This document shows positions 33,959 to 42,744 of a DNA stretch of 64,000 bases, piece after piece. Each line of letters starts with the position of its first letter. The stretch's first letter is position 1. The notes beneath the pieces were generated by a model. The model saw only the letters and a list, made by a program, of their open reading frames with translations, was not told the origin of the DNA and ran no database searches. This DNA is from an uncultured Actinomycetes bacterium. Its GTDB lineage: Bacteria > Actinomycetota > Actinomycetes > S36-B12 > CAIYMF01. The stretch lies in NCBI GenBank assembly GCA_903918645.1, contig CAIXFH010000192.1, forward strand, positions 1 to 64,000, given 5' to 3'. Made by a program: the position numbers and the translations under genes.

Positions 33959-34359
33959 ACGTTGACCGTGTTGGCGCTCGCACTCGGGCTGGTGCTCGCG
34001 GAGGTACGCAGCAGCACACTCACGAGTTGACCGTCGACACTTGCCGCGACGTTGTCGACGAGTGCGGTGATGACGGCCCAGGCGAAGGTGTCGGTGCGCG
34101 GCATGGTGCCGGTGAGGGTGCGCGCCGACATCGTGATCTCCAGGCCACTGTCGGGCAGCGGGAGGAACTCGCACAGCAAGTCGGCGCCTGGCTCAACGTC
34201 GGCGATCAACATTGCCGCCACCTCGTCAACCGCTAGGCGCACGTCTTCAAGGCGGTCGATGCTGAAGTCAAGACGTGCGCATGTGGCCGCCGCGGCGGTG
34301 CGCACCAGCATTACCCAGGCGGCTGACGCCGGGATAGTCAATCGAATGGGTGTACTCAC
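33955..34359 (-). CDS. RsbW-like anti-sigma factor (HATPase fold)
   Basis: 134-residue GHKL ATPase-fold protein that should bind and hold the following SigF until an anti-anti-sigma factor displaces it. N-box region is SIDRLEDVRLAVDEVAAMLI (about 33-52); the rest of the ATP lid is degenerate. It resembles mycobacterial UsfX (RsbW). Overlap ATGA with sigF. No RsbV-type antagonist is encoded in the window. Confidence 0.83.
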   Translation of the reverse strand: MSTPIRLTIPASAAWVMLVRTAAAATCARLDFSIDRLEDVRLAVDEVAAMLIADVEPGADLLCEFLPLPDSGLEITMSARTLTGTMPRTDTFAWAVITALVDNVAASVDGQLVSVLLRTSASTSPSASANTVNV

Positions 34360-34368
34360 GCGTGAAGG

Positions 34369-34962
34369 CTAGTGCGCTGTGGTGTTCGAAGCCACGGTTG
34401 TGGCAGAACCGGCAAGATCGGCTAGCGCTTCGCCGGCGAGGCGGTGCACTGTCCACTCGTCCATGGGCACCGCGCTGATGGCTGAGTAGAAGCCGAGTGC
34501 GGGCTCATTCCAGTCCAGCACTGACCACTCGAGTCGTTGGTATCCCCGCTCGAGGCATACCTGTGCAAGTGTGGCCAGCAGTTGTTTGCCGTATCCACTG
34601 CCGCGCAACTGTGGCCGCACGTACAAGTCCTCGAGGTAGACCCCGTGGGTGCCTGTCCAGGTGGAGGTGTTGAGGAACCACAAGGCGAAGGCAGCAAGTG
34701 CGGTACCACGTTCGGGGTCGGGGAACTCGACAACGTGGGCGTACGCCGCTGGCGCCCCGCTCGGCGTGACCGATGGCATGTCGGTGGCGCTGGAGCCGCC
34801 GAAGAGCACGGCAGTGAGTTGTTCGACCGTCGACTCCACTTCTGCAAGGGACTTCTCGTACTCGGCCAGTTCCCGGATCAGTTCGAGGATCTCGGGAACG
34901 TCAGCTGGAGTCGCTGGGCGGATTCGGCCTGTCATCGGGGTAGTGGTCACCGGCTCATTCAA
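34369..34962 (-). CDS. GNAT acetyltransferase (SSAT-like)
   Basis: 197 residues. The N terminus GRIRPATPADVPEILELIRELAEYEK and the loop YLEDLYVRPQLRGSGYGKQLL (acetyl-CoA site, near 120-140) match the diamine/spermidine acetyltransferase branch of GNATs. EWSVLDWNEPALGFYSAISA closes the fold. Polyamines are thus plausible substrates, not proven. It ends nine bases before the anti-sigma gene. Confidence 0.83.
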   Translation of the reverse strand: MNEPVTTTPMTGRIRPATPADVPEILELIRELAEYEKSLAEVESTVEQLTAVLFGGSSATDMPSVTPSGAPAAYAHVVEFPDPERGTALAAFALWFLNTSTWTGTHGVYLEDLYVRPQLRGSGYGKQLLATLAQVCLERGYQRLEWSVLDWNEPALGFYSAISAVPMDEWTVHRLAGEALADLAGSATTVASNTTAH

Positions 34963-35027
34963 CTCCTCTGTCGTTCGTTGAGGCGATTCGCGGTAGGCGT
35001 GCGCCTAGGTGCCGTAGCGTCGCGCTC

Positions 35028-35501
35028 ATGGGCGAGATCCACATCCGGCTGGGGCACCCCGACGACTCGGCACGGATCGCGGTCATCCAACGCGCGAGTC
35101 GAGCCGCTGCGATGCCGTGGCTTCCGGTCCTCCACACTCCGGTGCAGGAGTTTGATTTCTTCAGCGGCTTGGTGGAGTCGACGACGACCTATGTCGCTGA
35201 AGTTGGTGGAGCTGAGCTGGGTGGAGATGTGGTCGGCTTTGCCATCGTCGATGCAGCTGGCACCGAACTCGAGCACCTCTATCTTGACCCGAGTTTTCGT
35301 CGGGTAGGTATCGGCAGCGCGTTGCTCGCTCGTGTCCGCGAGACATTCGACGGGCCGCTTGAACTCTGGGTTTTTGCTGACAACGTCGATGCGCGGGCGT
35401 TCTATGCAGCGCATGGGGCGCAGGAGTTGTTCAGCACCGATGGCTCAGACAATGAAGAGAGGACACCCGATGTCCGCCTGCTACTTCCGCGGCTTCGTTG
35501 A
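35028..35501 (+). CDS. GNAT-family N-acetyltransferase
   Basis: 157 residues: IHIRLGHPDDSARIAVIQRASRAA at the N terminus, the acetyl-CoA loop EHLYLDPSFRRVGIGSALL (near 83-101) and WVFADNVDARAFYAAHGAQE at the end. A typical stand-alone acetyltransferase with unknown substrate. It is divergent from the SSAT-like gene with a 65-base shared promoter region. Confidence 0.85.
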   Translation: MGEIHIRLGHPDDSARIAVIQRASRAAAMPWLPVLHTPVQEFDFFSGLVESTTTYVAEVGGAELGGDVVGFAIVDAAGTELEHLYLDPSFRRVGIGSALLARVRETFDGPLELWVFADNVDARAFYAAHGAQELFSTDGSDNEERTPDVRLLLPRLR

Positions 35502-35522
35502 CCGGATCTCACTGCACTGGTG

Positions 35523-36788
35523 TCACGGCGCAACCAGCCAAAGCACCGGTAGCCCGATCATGATGACCGCAGTGGCGATCAGGGTGCCTTGCGACCATCG
35601 CCCGCTTCGCCAGTTGCCCATGACCTTGTTGCTTCGAGCAAGCCGCCAGACAATCACCAAGAGCAAGGGTGCTGTGAGGCCGTTGAGGATCGCGGCCAGG
35701 TAGAGAAAGTGCATGGGATTGATGCCTGCGTAGTTAAGGACGAGGGCAACCAGGATCGATCCAACGATGACGGCGTAGAAGGCACGGGCCTGCCCCGGCC
35801 GACGTTCCAGGCCCTCTTTCCAGCCTGCTGCTTCACTGACCGCGTAGGCGGTCGATCCAGCGAGAACGGGTATTGCCAGCATTCCGGTGCCAACAATTCC
35901 GAGCAGGAACAGCACGCTGGCGAATCGTCCAGCGAGCGGTTCGAGTGCGGATGCGGCCTGCTCAGCGCTCGAGACTTCCGTGATGCCATCGGCGTGGAGG
36001 GTGGCTGCGGCTGTTGCCATGATTGCGAACATGATGATGACGGCGGACGCCATACCGGCTGCGACATCGCCGCGCATCGCCGCAAGATGTTTGGCCGACA
36101 CATCGGGCTCGCCGCCAGCCTCAGCTTCTGCCTCCTCTGCGGCCTGCCAGAAGAACAGGTAGGGCGAAATCGTCGTGCCGGCTAGGGCTATCAGGGCCAC
36201 CATCGTGGTCTTGCTGAAGACCACGTGAGGCAGCAGGGTCGAGGTCATGACATCCGACCAATTCACATGCGCCACTGCAAGCACGCCCAGGTATGCCAAC
36301 AGGGACAGGCATAGCCAGCGGAGGAAGCGAACGTAGCGGTGATAGGGCACTAGCACTTCGGTCACTGTGATGCCGATGGCAAAGCCGAGGACTCCGACTG
36401 CTTGCGGCACGGGTACGAGCAGTCGGAGGGCGGCCGCCATTGAGCCAAGGTCAGCTGCAACGTTGAACGAGTTTGCGATTGCCACCGCAGCCACGGCTAT
36501 CAGCAGTACGGGTCGCGGCATGTGCTCTTTGATGAGTGCGGCCAAGCCTTTGCCAGTGACCAAGGCCAATCGCGCACACGACTCCTGAACGGCGAACGCG
36601 AAGGGGAACAGTGCGGGGGATGACCACAGCAGGCCGTTGCCGGCCGTGGCCCCCACCTGCGAATAGGTGCCGATACCGGATGGATCGTCGTCGGCAGCGC
36701 CGGTGACCAAGCCTGGGCCGAGCCGCCGGAAATATCCGCTGCCCCAGAGCCGCTGCCGGCGTGGGTGGTGGATCCGCGGCCAACTCAT
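35523..36788 (-). CDS. Nramp-related metal transporter, DPSG variant
   Basis: Proton-coupled divalent-metal transporter family, 421 residues and 11 hydrophobic helices. TM1 reads DDDPSGIGTYSQVG where classical Nramp has DPGN, and TM6 reads GTTISPYLFFWQ where classical Nramp has the MPH motif. Such members form a separate branch whose metal choice is unclear (perhaps not manganese). ATG 36788 fits the conserved beginning; the upstream open stretch to 37253 is not homologous. Single gene with a long upstream gap. Confidence 0.85.
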   Translation of the reverse strand: MSWPRIHHPRRQRLWGSGYFRRLGPGLVTGAADDDPSGIGTYSQVGATAGNGLLWSSPALFPFAFAVQESCARLALVTGKGLAALIKEHMPRPVLLIAVAAVAIANSFNVAADLGSMAAALRLLVPVPQAVGVLGFAIGITVTEVLVPYHRYVRFLRWLCLSLLAYLGVLAVAHVNWSDVMTSTLLPHVVFSKTTMVALIALAGTTISPYLFFWQAAEEAEAEAGGEPDVSAKHLAAMRGDVAAGMASAVIIMFAIMATAAATLHADGITEVSSAEQAASALEPLAGRFASVLFLLGIVGTGMLAIPVLAGSTAYAVSEAAGWKEGLERRPGQARAFYAVIVGSILVALVLNYAGINPMHFLYLAAILNGLTAPLLLVIVWRLARSNKVMGNWRSGRWSQGTLIATAVIMIGLPVLWLVAP

Positions 36789-37270
36789 GTCCTCATTGTG
36801 GCCGCTATGGACGCGCTGATTTGGACAACGAGGAACTATCGACATGTGACGACGACGGGGCCTTATGGCTGCCGGATTCGCAAGCGAGATAACCAGATTG
36901 ATGCGCGAATTGCTTGACCGCCATGTCATACGTCTGTCTTGCCTCGCATTTGACGGTGACGATTGACCTGGCTTGTCGGCATTTAGATAGAGGTGGCTGT
37001 CAGATCGATAACGGCACCCTTCGTCGGCGTTTGCGGGAGTGGCTGCCAGTTCCTGGAGTCGCTCGATTCGGCACGGTTGTCTCCGAGGAGGAACAGTCGG
37101 TCCGCTGGCACCTATGTCGCCGTTGACTTCTTCATCTTGGCTCGTCCACGCTGCGAGCATCGGCTGCTCAATTGATCGCGCGCGGGTGGGCTGGCTAGAC
37201 TGCGGGCTCCAGGATCTATCGGAGGCGTTCGGTCTCCCCCCCATGACGATCAAAAAGCAGGAGAAGGTAC
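36789..37270. other. 482-base gap between divergent genes
   Basis: No gene is supported. It holds the leader of the Nramp-related gene on the minus strand and, in its last 100 bases, a good sigma-A promoter and ribosome site for the following gene. The middle part shows no repeats or hairpins that stand out. Confidence 0.5.
37172..37201 (+). promoter_or_regulatory. Sigma-A type promoter
   Basis: TTGATC at 37172-37177, 18 bases, TAGACT at 37196-37201. It is about 70 bases before ATG 37271, with GGAGAAGG directly before the start. One of the clearest housekeeping promoters of the window. Confidence 0.65.
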
Positions 37271-37939
37271 ATGGACAGGAACCACGTTCGAGTTGCTACC
37301 TACGACGTTCGCGAGGGCCTAGTCGCTCAGGTTGCCGAACTCGCCCAGGGCCCAGGCGGCATGTTGGAGATCTACCACGGCCTGCCCGGATTCCGCAGTT
37401 ATGCCCTCCTTGAGGTTGACCCGGTCACCTGCATCTCGGTCTCGATCTGGGAGACGCACGATGAGGCAGAGGTCGCTGTGAACGAGGCTGCAACTTGGGT
37501 CGCTACGCACCTCGGTTCGCGCATCGAGCGCACCTCCAATGTCGTTGGCGACTCGATCTTCTGGGACGGCGTCGCTAGTGATCTGCAGGTTGGCGATCTC
37601 GACGCGGTGACCACGGACAAGGCAAACCACGTTCGTTACGCGAGTTTCCAGGTCACTGAGGGCGTCGTTGCCCAGGTCGCCGAATCCGTCATGGCGCCGG
37701 GCGGTATCCGTGAGATCTTCAGTTCGCAGCCTGGCTTCCGCGCCTATTCGCTCATTGAGGTCGACCCGATCAACTTCTTGTCCATCACCATCTGGGACAG
37801 CCACGAAGAGGCTGAGAAGGCTACTAGCACAGGCGCTGAGTGGGTTGCGACTCACTTGTCACACCGCGTGCACCGTACGGTGAACTTCGTTGGCGATGCG
37901 CTGTTCTGGGCCGGCATCGGCGGCCTGCCCACCGCCTGA
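37271..37939 (+). CDS. Tandem alpha/beta-barrel (ABM-like) domain protein
   Basis: 222 residues made of two copies of one ferredoxin-like (dimeric alpha-beta barrel) domain, about 1-105 and 115-215. Both copies have HVRxAxxxVxEGxVAQVAE, PGG-x2-EI, PGFRxYxLxEVDPxxxxSxxIWxxHxEAExA and WVATHLxxRxxRTxxxVGDxxFW. The family contains antibiotic-biosynthesis monooxygenase and EthD relatives, but no catalytic residue can be assigned. GGAGAAGG before ATG 37271, strong promoter and terminator: apparently a well-expressed single gene. Confidence 0.8.
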   Translation: MDRNHVRVATYDVREGLVAQVAELAQGPGGMLEIYHGLPGFRSYALLEVDPVTCISVSIWETHDEAEVAVNEAATWVATHLGSRIERTSNVVGDSIFWDGVASDLQVGDLDAVTTDKANHVRYASFQVTEGVVAQVAESVMAPGGIREIFSSQPGFRAYSLIEVDPINFLSITIWDSHEEAEKATSTGAEWVATHLSHRVHRTVNFVGDALFWAGIGGLPTA

Positions 37940-37948
37940 ACTAAGCAA

Positions 37949-37984
37949 AGTGGACCCGGACGCGACAACGCGTCCGGGTCCACT
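37949..37984. terminator. 16-base-pair perfect hairpin, convergent
   Basis: 37949-37964 (AGTGGACCCGGACGCG) pairs perfectly with 37969-37984 around an ACAA loop, followed by CTCGTTTA. It separates the ABM-like gene from the convergent pentapeptide gene and can work both ways. Confidence 0.9.
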
Positions 37985-38044
37985 CTCGTTTATGCGCGTG
38001 TCGTTTACGCAGATGTCTGGCGCCAAGCCTGATTCGGATCAGAG

Positions 38045-38590
38045 TCAGGTGGCGGGTTGGTGCTTGACGGGCCAGATCGTGTGTTCGTCCTCAACACAGT
38101 CGGTGAGATTCGCGGTGGCAATCTTCGCCCCGAGCAGGTTCGCGCCGCTCAGGTCGGCTCCCGACAGGTTCGCGTTGAAGCCCATCACTTCGGTGAGGTT
38201 GGCGCCGCGGAGGTTCGTCCGATTCGCTCTGGTCTCGGAGAGGTCAGCGGTTGAGACGTTGGCGCCTGATAAATCGGCATCCGATACGTCAGCAGCCGAC
38301 AGGTTCGCGTGAAACATGTTGGCCCCGCTCAGGTTCGCGCGGCGCATATCGACTGCCGAAAGATTCGTCTCCGACAGGTTGGCACCGGCAAGCTCTGCCC
38401 CTGCGAAGTCGCCTTGAAAGCAGTTGGCACCCGAAAGGTCTGCCCCGGCGAGTAGTGCAGCGTCAAGGCGTACGTGCGAGAGGTCGGCGCCGCTGAGGTC
38501 GGCGGTGAAGCCGAGTTCACGCGCTTGCACCCAGGTATTCCACTCGGCTGAGCCGGACATGATGAGCAGTACCTGCGCATTATCAGCCAT
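38045..38590 (-). CDS. Pentapeptide-repeat protein
   Basis: 181 residues. After a short helix (1-25, LLIMSGSAEWNTWVQARE), about 25 repeats of A(D/N)LSX form a right-handed quadrilateral beta-helix (27-165), e.g. ADLSGADLSHVRLDAALL. Such folds mimic DNA and can protect gyrase or simply mediate binding. ATG 38590 is chosen over the longer frame, which is not repetitive. It is divergent from the acyltransferase. No fluoroquinolone role can be inferred. Confidence 0.85.
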   Translation of the reverse strand: MADNAQVLLIMSGSAEWNTWVQARELGFTADLSGADLSHVRLDAALLAGADLSGANCFQGDFAGAELAGANLSETNLSAVDMRRANLSGANMFHANLSAADVSDADLSGANVSTADLSETRANRTNLRGANLTEVMGFNANLSGADLSGANLLGAKIATANLTDCVEDEHTIWPVKHQPAT

Positions 38591-38736
38591 GTGCCGCAAC
38601 CTACTGCAATTGTTGATTTTGGGCCATGCCCCAAACTTCCGGGAGCCAATCCCGATTTGAGCCAATCCGAGCCGGCGGGCGGCGACGCGGCCGTGACCGC
38701 TGCGGCGCGAAGCCCTCGGGCGCGTACGCTCGGGGA

Positions 38737-40965
38737 GTGCTTGGGAATCCGTCGGTCGCCCCATCGGTGCACCCTCGATCTGCGCCCCCGCAGTCAGATG
38801 ACTCACGCCAGATCACGAGCACCAGGTTTCGACCCGACGTTGAGGGCCTGCGTGCGATCGCTATCGCGGCGGTGGTGGGCTATCACGTCGGGTTGCCCTT
38901 TGTACCGGGAGGCTTTGTCGGGGTCGACATCTTCTTCGTGATCTCAGGTTTTCTGATCACTGGTTTGTTGGTCAGAGAGGTGCAAACCACTGGCCGCATC
39001 TCACTTGCTCGGTTCTGGGCCAGACGTGCGCGGCGTTTACTGCCCGCGGCGACGTTGGTGCTGGCCGTTGTAGGTGTGCTGGCCTTCTTGTTGATCCCTG
39101 CTCTCGATCACCAAGCTGTCGGGTTCGACCTAGTCGCGGCGGCCTTCTACGTGTCGAACATCCGCTCTGCGATCCAGGCCACCGACTACCTCGCAGCAGA
39201 CTCGAGTCCAAGCCCGGTTCTGCACTTCTGGTCGCTTGGAGTCGAGGAGCAGTTCTACCTGTTCTGGCCGGTGCTGATCTTGGTGATCGCGGTCGTAGTG
39301 GCCTTGCTGCGCCGCCGATCGGCTGCGACGGTCGCTCCTCGGGGTACATCGACGGGGCACATCGCGGCAGTGCTCGTGGTGCTGGGCGTCGCATCGTTCG
39401 TCTTATCGCTGCGGCTCACCGAACGGATCGAGCCCTGGGCCTTCTTCGTGATGCCAACGCGCGCATGGGAATTTGCGGTCGGCGGTCTGCTCTCTGTCGG
39501 AACGGTGAGCATCGCGCGACTCCCACCAGTAGTGCGGAGCGTGACCGGCTTGGTGGGATTCGTAGTCCTGATTGGATCGGTTGGGCTGATCAACTCTGAT
39601 GTGGCCTACCCGGGCACCGCAGCGCTCTGGCCCGTTCTCGCGACGGGCGCGATCATTGCTGCTGGTGCTGCGCCAGCAGCTCGCCCAGTTGGTGTTCCGC
39701 TTCTCTTATCGTCCTGGCCGCTCCGAGCATTGGGGCGGCTGTCCTACTCGTGGTACCTGTGGCACTGGCCGGCTTTGGTACTCGCCTCCTCAGCCCTTGG
39801 CGTGCTCTCGGTTCCAGCGAGGCTACTGATCGCACTACTGGCGCTCGTGCCTGCTGCGCTGGCGTATCGGTTTGTCGAGCGCCCGCTGCATCACCACCCA
39901 GCGCTGGTGTCGGATACGCGCAAGTCCCTATGGCTCGGCGGCGCATTGTCGTGTAGCGCAGCGCTAGTTGGACTTGTACTCGTTGGCCTCCCAGGAGGCG
40001 GGGCGTTCGCGAACGGCACGCCAGCGCCCTCTTCGGCCGACGAGCAGGTGGGTCGTGGGCCAGCCTCCACCGCACCGCCGGTGTCGGCCAAACCATCGGA
40101 CAAACCATCGGCAGGTGCGGCGTCGCCGGGCTCCCCTTCGTCGGGAGCGGCGGTGGACTGGCCTACCGGGGCACTGACTCCGGCGCCATCGAGTGCCCGA
40201 GCGGATCTCCCCGTGATCTATAGCGACGGCTGCCATCTGAGCCAGCGGTCGGTCACCTACCCGCCTTGCCACTTCGGTGATTCGTCGTCTGTGGTTGTTG
40301 TGCTGTTTGGGGATTCTCATGCGGCGCAATGGTTTCCGACGTTACAGACCCTCGCTAAGCAGCACCACTGGTTACTTATCTCGCGGACGAAGTCGGGATG
40401 CCCGGCACCTGACGTCACGATTTTCCAGCGTGGGCTTAAACGTGCCTATGACGAATGCGACACCTGGCGCAGAGCCGTTCTCGCTGAACTCACCGGCCCG
40501 CATCGACCGACGCTTGTTGTCGCTGCCGGTACACGCACAGATTCACTGGTCGATCGAGCCACCGGTAACCGCATGACTGCCTCGACCGCCGGCGCCGAAT
40601 GGCAGGCCGGTTGGACGCGAACGCTGGCCCAGTTCGCAACTGCCGGAGTGCACGTTGCAGTGCTTCGAGACACGCCCTGGCCCGGCGTCGACATTCCCGC
40701 ATGCGTGGCGCGTCACATGTCGACCCCGAGCGCTTGTGACGTGGCGCGCGACGCCTTGGATTCACCTGCATACGACGTCGGAATGACGGCGAGGTCGACC
40801 ACCGCGCACGGAGTCGATCTCACCAAAATCCTGTGTGACAGCGACCGGTGCCCAGCGACTCGAGGCAAGTACCTGGTATATCGCGACACCAGTCACCTGA
40901 CAGCGACTTTCGCCCGAGCACTCGCCCCTTACCTCGGGCGCGCATTATTACCGCTGCTGGGTTAG
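38737..40965 (+). CDS. OafA-type membrane O-acyltransferase with SGNH domain
   Basis: Transfers acyl (acetyl) groups to cell-envelope polysaccharide or peptidoglycan. Residues about 25-420 are an acyltransferase-3 domain with 10-11 helices (FRPDVEGLRAIAIAAVVGYH, FFVISGFLITGLL, FWARRARRLLPAA). A Ser/Pro/Ala linker follows (430-500), then a periplasmic SGNH esterase domain with the nucleophile in FGDSHAAQW and DTSHLT as D-x-x-H near the end. GTG 38737 gives 742 residues; the frame is open to 38626, and the true start is uncertain. Confidence 0.88.
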   Translation: MLGNPSVAPSVHPRSAPPQSDDSRQITSTRFRPDVEGLRAIAIAAVVGYHVGLPFVPGGFVGVDIFFVISGFLITGLLVREVQTTGRISLARFWARRARRLLPAATLVLAVVGVLAFLLIPALDHQAVGFDLVAAAFYVSNIRSAIQATDYLAADSSPSPVLHFWSLGVEEQFYLFWPVLILVIAVVVALLRRRSAATVAPRGTSTGHIAAVLVVLGVASFVLSLRLTERIEPWAFFVMPTRAWEFAVGGLLSVGTVSIARLPPVVRSVTGLVGFVVLIGSVGLINSDVAYPGTAALWPVLATGAIIAAGAAPAARPVGVPLLLSSWPLRALGRLSYSWYLWHWPALVLASSALGVLSVPARLLIALLALVPAALAYRFVERPLHHHPALVSDTRKSLWLGGALSCSAALVGLVLVGLPGGGAFANGTPAPSSADEQVGRGPASTAPPVSAKPSDKPSAGAASPGSPSSGAAVDWPTGALTPAPSSARADLPVIYSDGCHLSQRSVTYPPCHFGDSSSVVVVLFGDSHAAQWFPTLQTLAKQHHWLLISRTKSGCPAPDVTIFQRGLKRAYDECDTWRRAVLAELTGPHRPTLVVAAGTRTDSLVDRATGNRMTASTAGAEWQAGWTRTLAQFATAGVHVAVLRDTPWPGVDIPACVARHMSTPSACDVARDALDSPAYDVGMTARSTTAHGVDLTKILCDSDRCPATRGKYLVYRDTSHLTATFARALAPYLGRALLPLLG

Positions 40966-40968
40966 TAA

Positions 40969-41000
40969 CTGCCGGCTGCCAGCGAAGTGGCAACCGGCAG
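40969..41000. terminator. Hairpin between convergent genes
   Basis: CTGCCGG (40969-40975) and TGCCA (40977-40981) pair with TGGCA (40988-40992) and CCGGCAG (40994-41000) with one C/A mismatch and a GCGAAG loop. It lies four bases after the acyltransferase stop. Confidence 0.75.
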
Positions 41001-41010
41001 CAACCACCGG

Positions 41011-41646
41011 CTAGGAACCGTCGCTGAGGAACAGGTGCAGCAAGCGATGCTCAACCCGCTCGAGCGGGCTGATGAGGAACGGCTCGACGGACTTGGCGAA
41101 CTCGGCTGAGGCCGCCAGGCTCATCACGCTATCGGCGATGGCCTGGTCTGCGTAGAGCCCGAACCCGCGTACTACGCCAGAGCCGCGATCGGCCCCCATC
41201 AGCAGCAGCCACGTGCCGGCGAGGTTCGCCTGCAGGTACTCAAAGAACTTGGTATAGGCCGCGAGGACTTCTTCGATCTGACCGAAGCGAGCGTGCAGCG
41301 TGATCTCAGCCACCGCTGGCTGGCCGCCGTCGACCACGAGGCCGTCGCCGACGAAGATGTGCTCGACCTGTAGCTCCACGCGCTCTGATGGTCCTGAAAG
41401 ATGGGGGGCAGCAGCTTCGGCGAACTCGACGAAGAACGGCACATCGGGGAACGACTCGACGACATCCGCGTGCTCGTAAAGACCAATGCCACGAAGCATT
41501 TCAGTCGCTGGGTCGGCGACAATCATGATCATCCGAGTGTCATCGATATTGTTCTCGATCGTGTTGACCACATTGGCGTACACGTCCTGCAGTCGCTCGA
41601 AGTGGCCGGGCTTGGCGTGCATGGTGAGTTCCATGACAGTGGACAC
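41011..41646 (-). CDS. Second tandem alpha/beta-barrel domain protein
   Basis: 211 residues, again two copies of a ferredoxin-like domain: AKPGHFERLQDVYANVV / ARFGQIEEVLAAYTKFF, RGIGLYEHADVVES / RGFGLYADQAIADS and ERVELQVEHIF / ERVEHRLLHLF. The repeat is internal and distinct from that of the 37271 protein. CAGGAG six bases before the GTG at 41646 fixes the start. Function unknown; dimeric alpha-beta barrels often bind small hydrophobic ligands or haem. Confidence 0.78.
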   Translation of the reverse strand: MSTVMELTMHAKPGHFERLQDVYANVVNTIENNIDDTRMIMIVADPATEMLRGIGLYEHADVVESFPDVPFFVEFAEAAAPHLSGPSERVELQVEHIFVGDGLVVDGGQPAVAEITLHARFGQIEEVLAAYTKFFEYLQANLAGTWLLLMGADRGSGVVRGFGLYADQAIADSVMSLAASAEFAKSVEPFLISPLERVEHRLLHLFLSDGS

Positions 41647-41779
41647 AAAATCTCCTGTATTGGGGGGTGGGTCTCAGTGTTGGGCCCATTGTGCATGGCC
41701 ACAGGTGGTCGAGAGGAGTTGGCCCCGCTCGGGAGGCCTCGGCCTGGAACTGGCGCTGCGGCAACACCAGATGTCTTGG

Positions 41780-42631
41780 TTAGTCCTGCGTGACGAAGTC
41801 GATGAGTTGTTCGACCGGCCCGAGGAGACGAGGGTCTAGGTCGGTCCACGTGCGAACGCGTGCCAGCAGTTGGCGCCAGGCAAGGCCCGTGTCATCGCCC
41901 CAGCCAAGTGCGGCGCATACCCCGGTCTTCCAGTCCTGACCTCGGGGGATCACTGGCCACTCGGTGATTCCGGCGCACTGCGCAGTCACTGCCTGCCAGA
42001 TGTCCACGAATGGGTGCCCGACGACGAGGACCCCGTGTGGGTTCCGTGCCATTGCTTCGGCGGCGATGCGCGCCTCCTTCGTGCCGGGCGTGAGGTGATC
42101 GACCAGCACCCCGAGGCGCCGTCCGGGGGCAGGGTCGAAGCGGGTCGACATGGCTACCAGGTTGTCGACGCCGTCGAGCATCTCGACGACCACGCCTTCG
42201 ATGCGCAGGTCATCGCCCCAGACTCGTTCGATGAGTTCAGCGTCGTGTCGACCTTCCACCCAGATGCGAGACGAACGAGCGACACGGGCACGCGCACCTT
42301 CAACCGCTGTCGATCCAGAGGCGGTGCGCTTGGGGTGAGGGTCAACCGGTGAGGTCTGGTGCGGTCGCACGATGGTCACCACCTCGCCATCGAGCAGGAA
42401 GGCGGATCGGTGAGCCGGAAACACTCGAGTCTGACCGTGGCGGTCTTCGAGCTGGATGGCCCAGCCTTGAATGGTCTTCTCCCAGCCGATGATTGCGCCA
42501 CACCAGCCAGAGTCGACACATTCGACGACTAGGCCGACATCGCCCGCGACATCAGGGGCTGCGCGTCGCCGAGGCGTGTGGGGGTTATTGGCTAGGACGT
42601 CTGGTCCATACCGATCATCGCTAGTTGCCAC
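41780..42631 (-). CDS. DUF3097 family protein
   Basis: 283-residue actinobacterial protein of the DUF3097 family. The first 90 residues contain DVGLVVECVDSGWCGAIIGWEKTIQGW and VFPAHRSAFLLDGEVVTIVRP; the rest contains the conserved SSRIWVEGRHDAELIERVWG and DHLTPGTKEARIA, followed by VLVVGHPFVDIWQAV, which looks like a Toprim-type nucleotide or metal site (E..., DHL, HPFVD). GTG 42631 is preferred because the part beyond is not conserved. Function unknown; a nucleic-acid enzyme is an inference. Confidence 0.8.
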   Translation of the reverse strand: MATSDDRYGPDVLANNPHTPRRRAAPDVAGDVGLVVECVDSGWCGAIIGWEKTIQGWAIQLEDRHGQTRVFPAHRSAFLLDGEVVTIVRPHQTSPVDPHPKRTASGSTAVEGARARVARSSRIWVEGRHDAELIERVWGDDLRIEGVVVEMLDGVDNLVAMSTRFDPAPGRRLGVLVDHLTPGTKEARIAAEAMARNPHGVLVVGHPFVDIWQAVTAQCAGITEWPVIPRGQDWKTGVCAALGWGDDTGLAWRQLLARVRTWTDLDPRLLGPVEQLIDFVTQD

Positions 42632-42744
42632 CGGCCCATCCTGCGGTATGCACGCTCGTAATTGTGTGCGGCGCCACGCTGCCGTGGCGTCGCGAACCCG
42701 TGCGCGGCTGACCGCAGAGTCACAGAGCCTCAGCGATTGCTGAG

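Noticed and set aside
33959-34174. N-terminal extension of sigF
   Set aside because: It lies antisense-like within the coding part of the anti-sigma gene, and ATG 33958 overlaps its stop as ATGA.
36789-37253. N-terminal extension of the Nramp-like frame (155 codons)
   Set aside because: Arg/Ser/Pro-rich shadow-like sequence, whereas ATG 36788 matches the beginning of the transporter fold.
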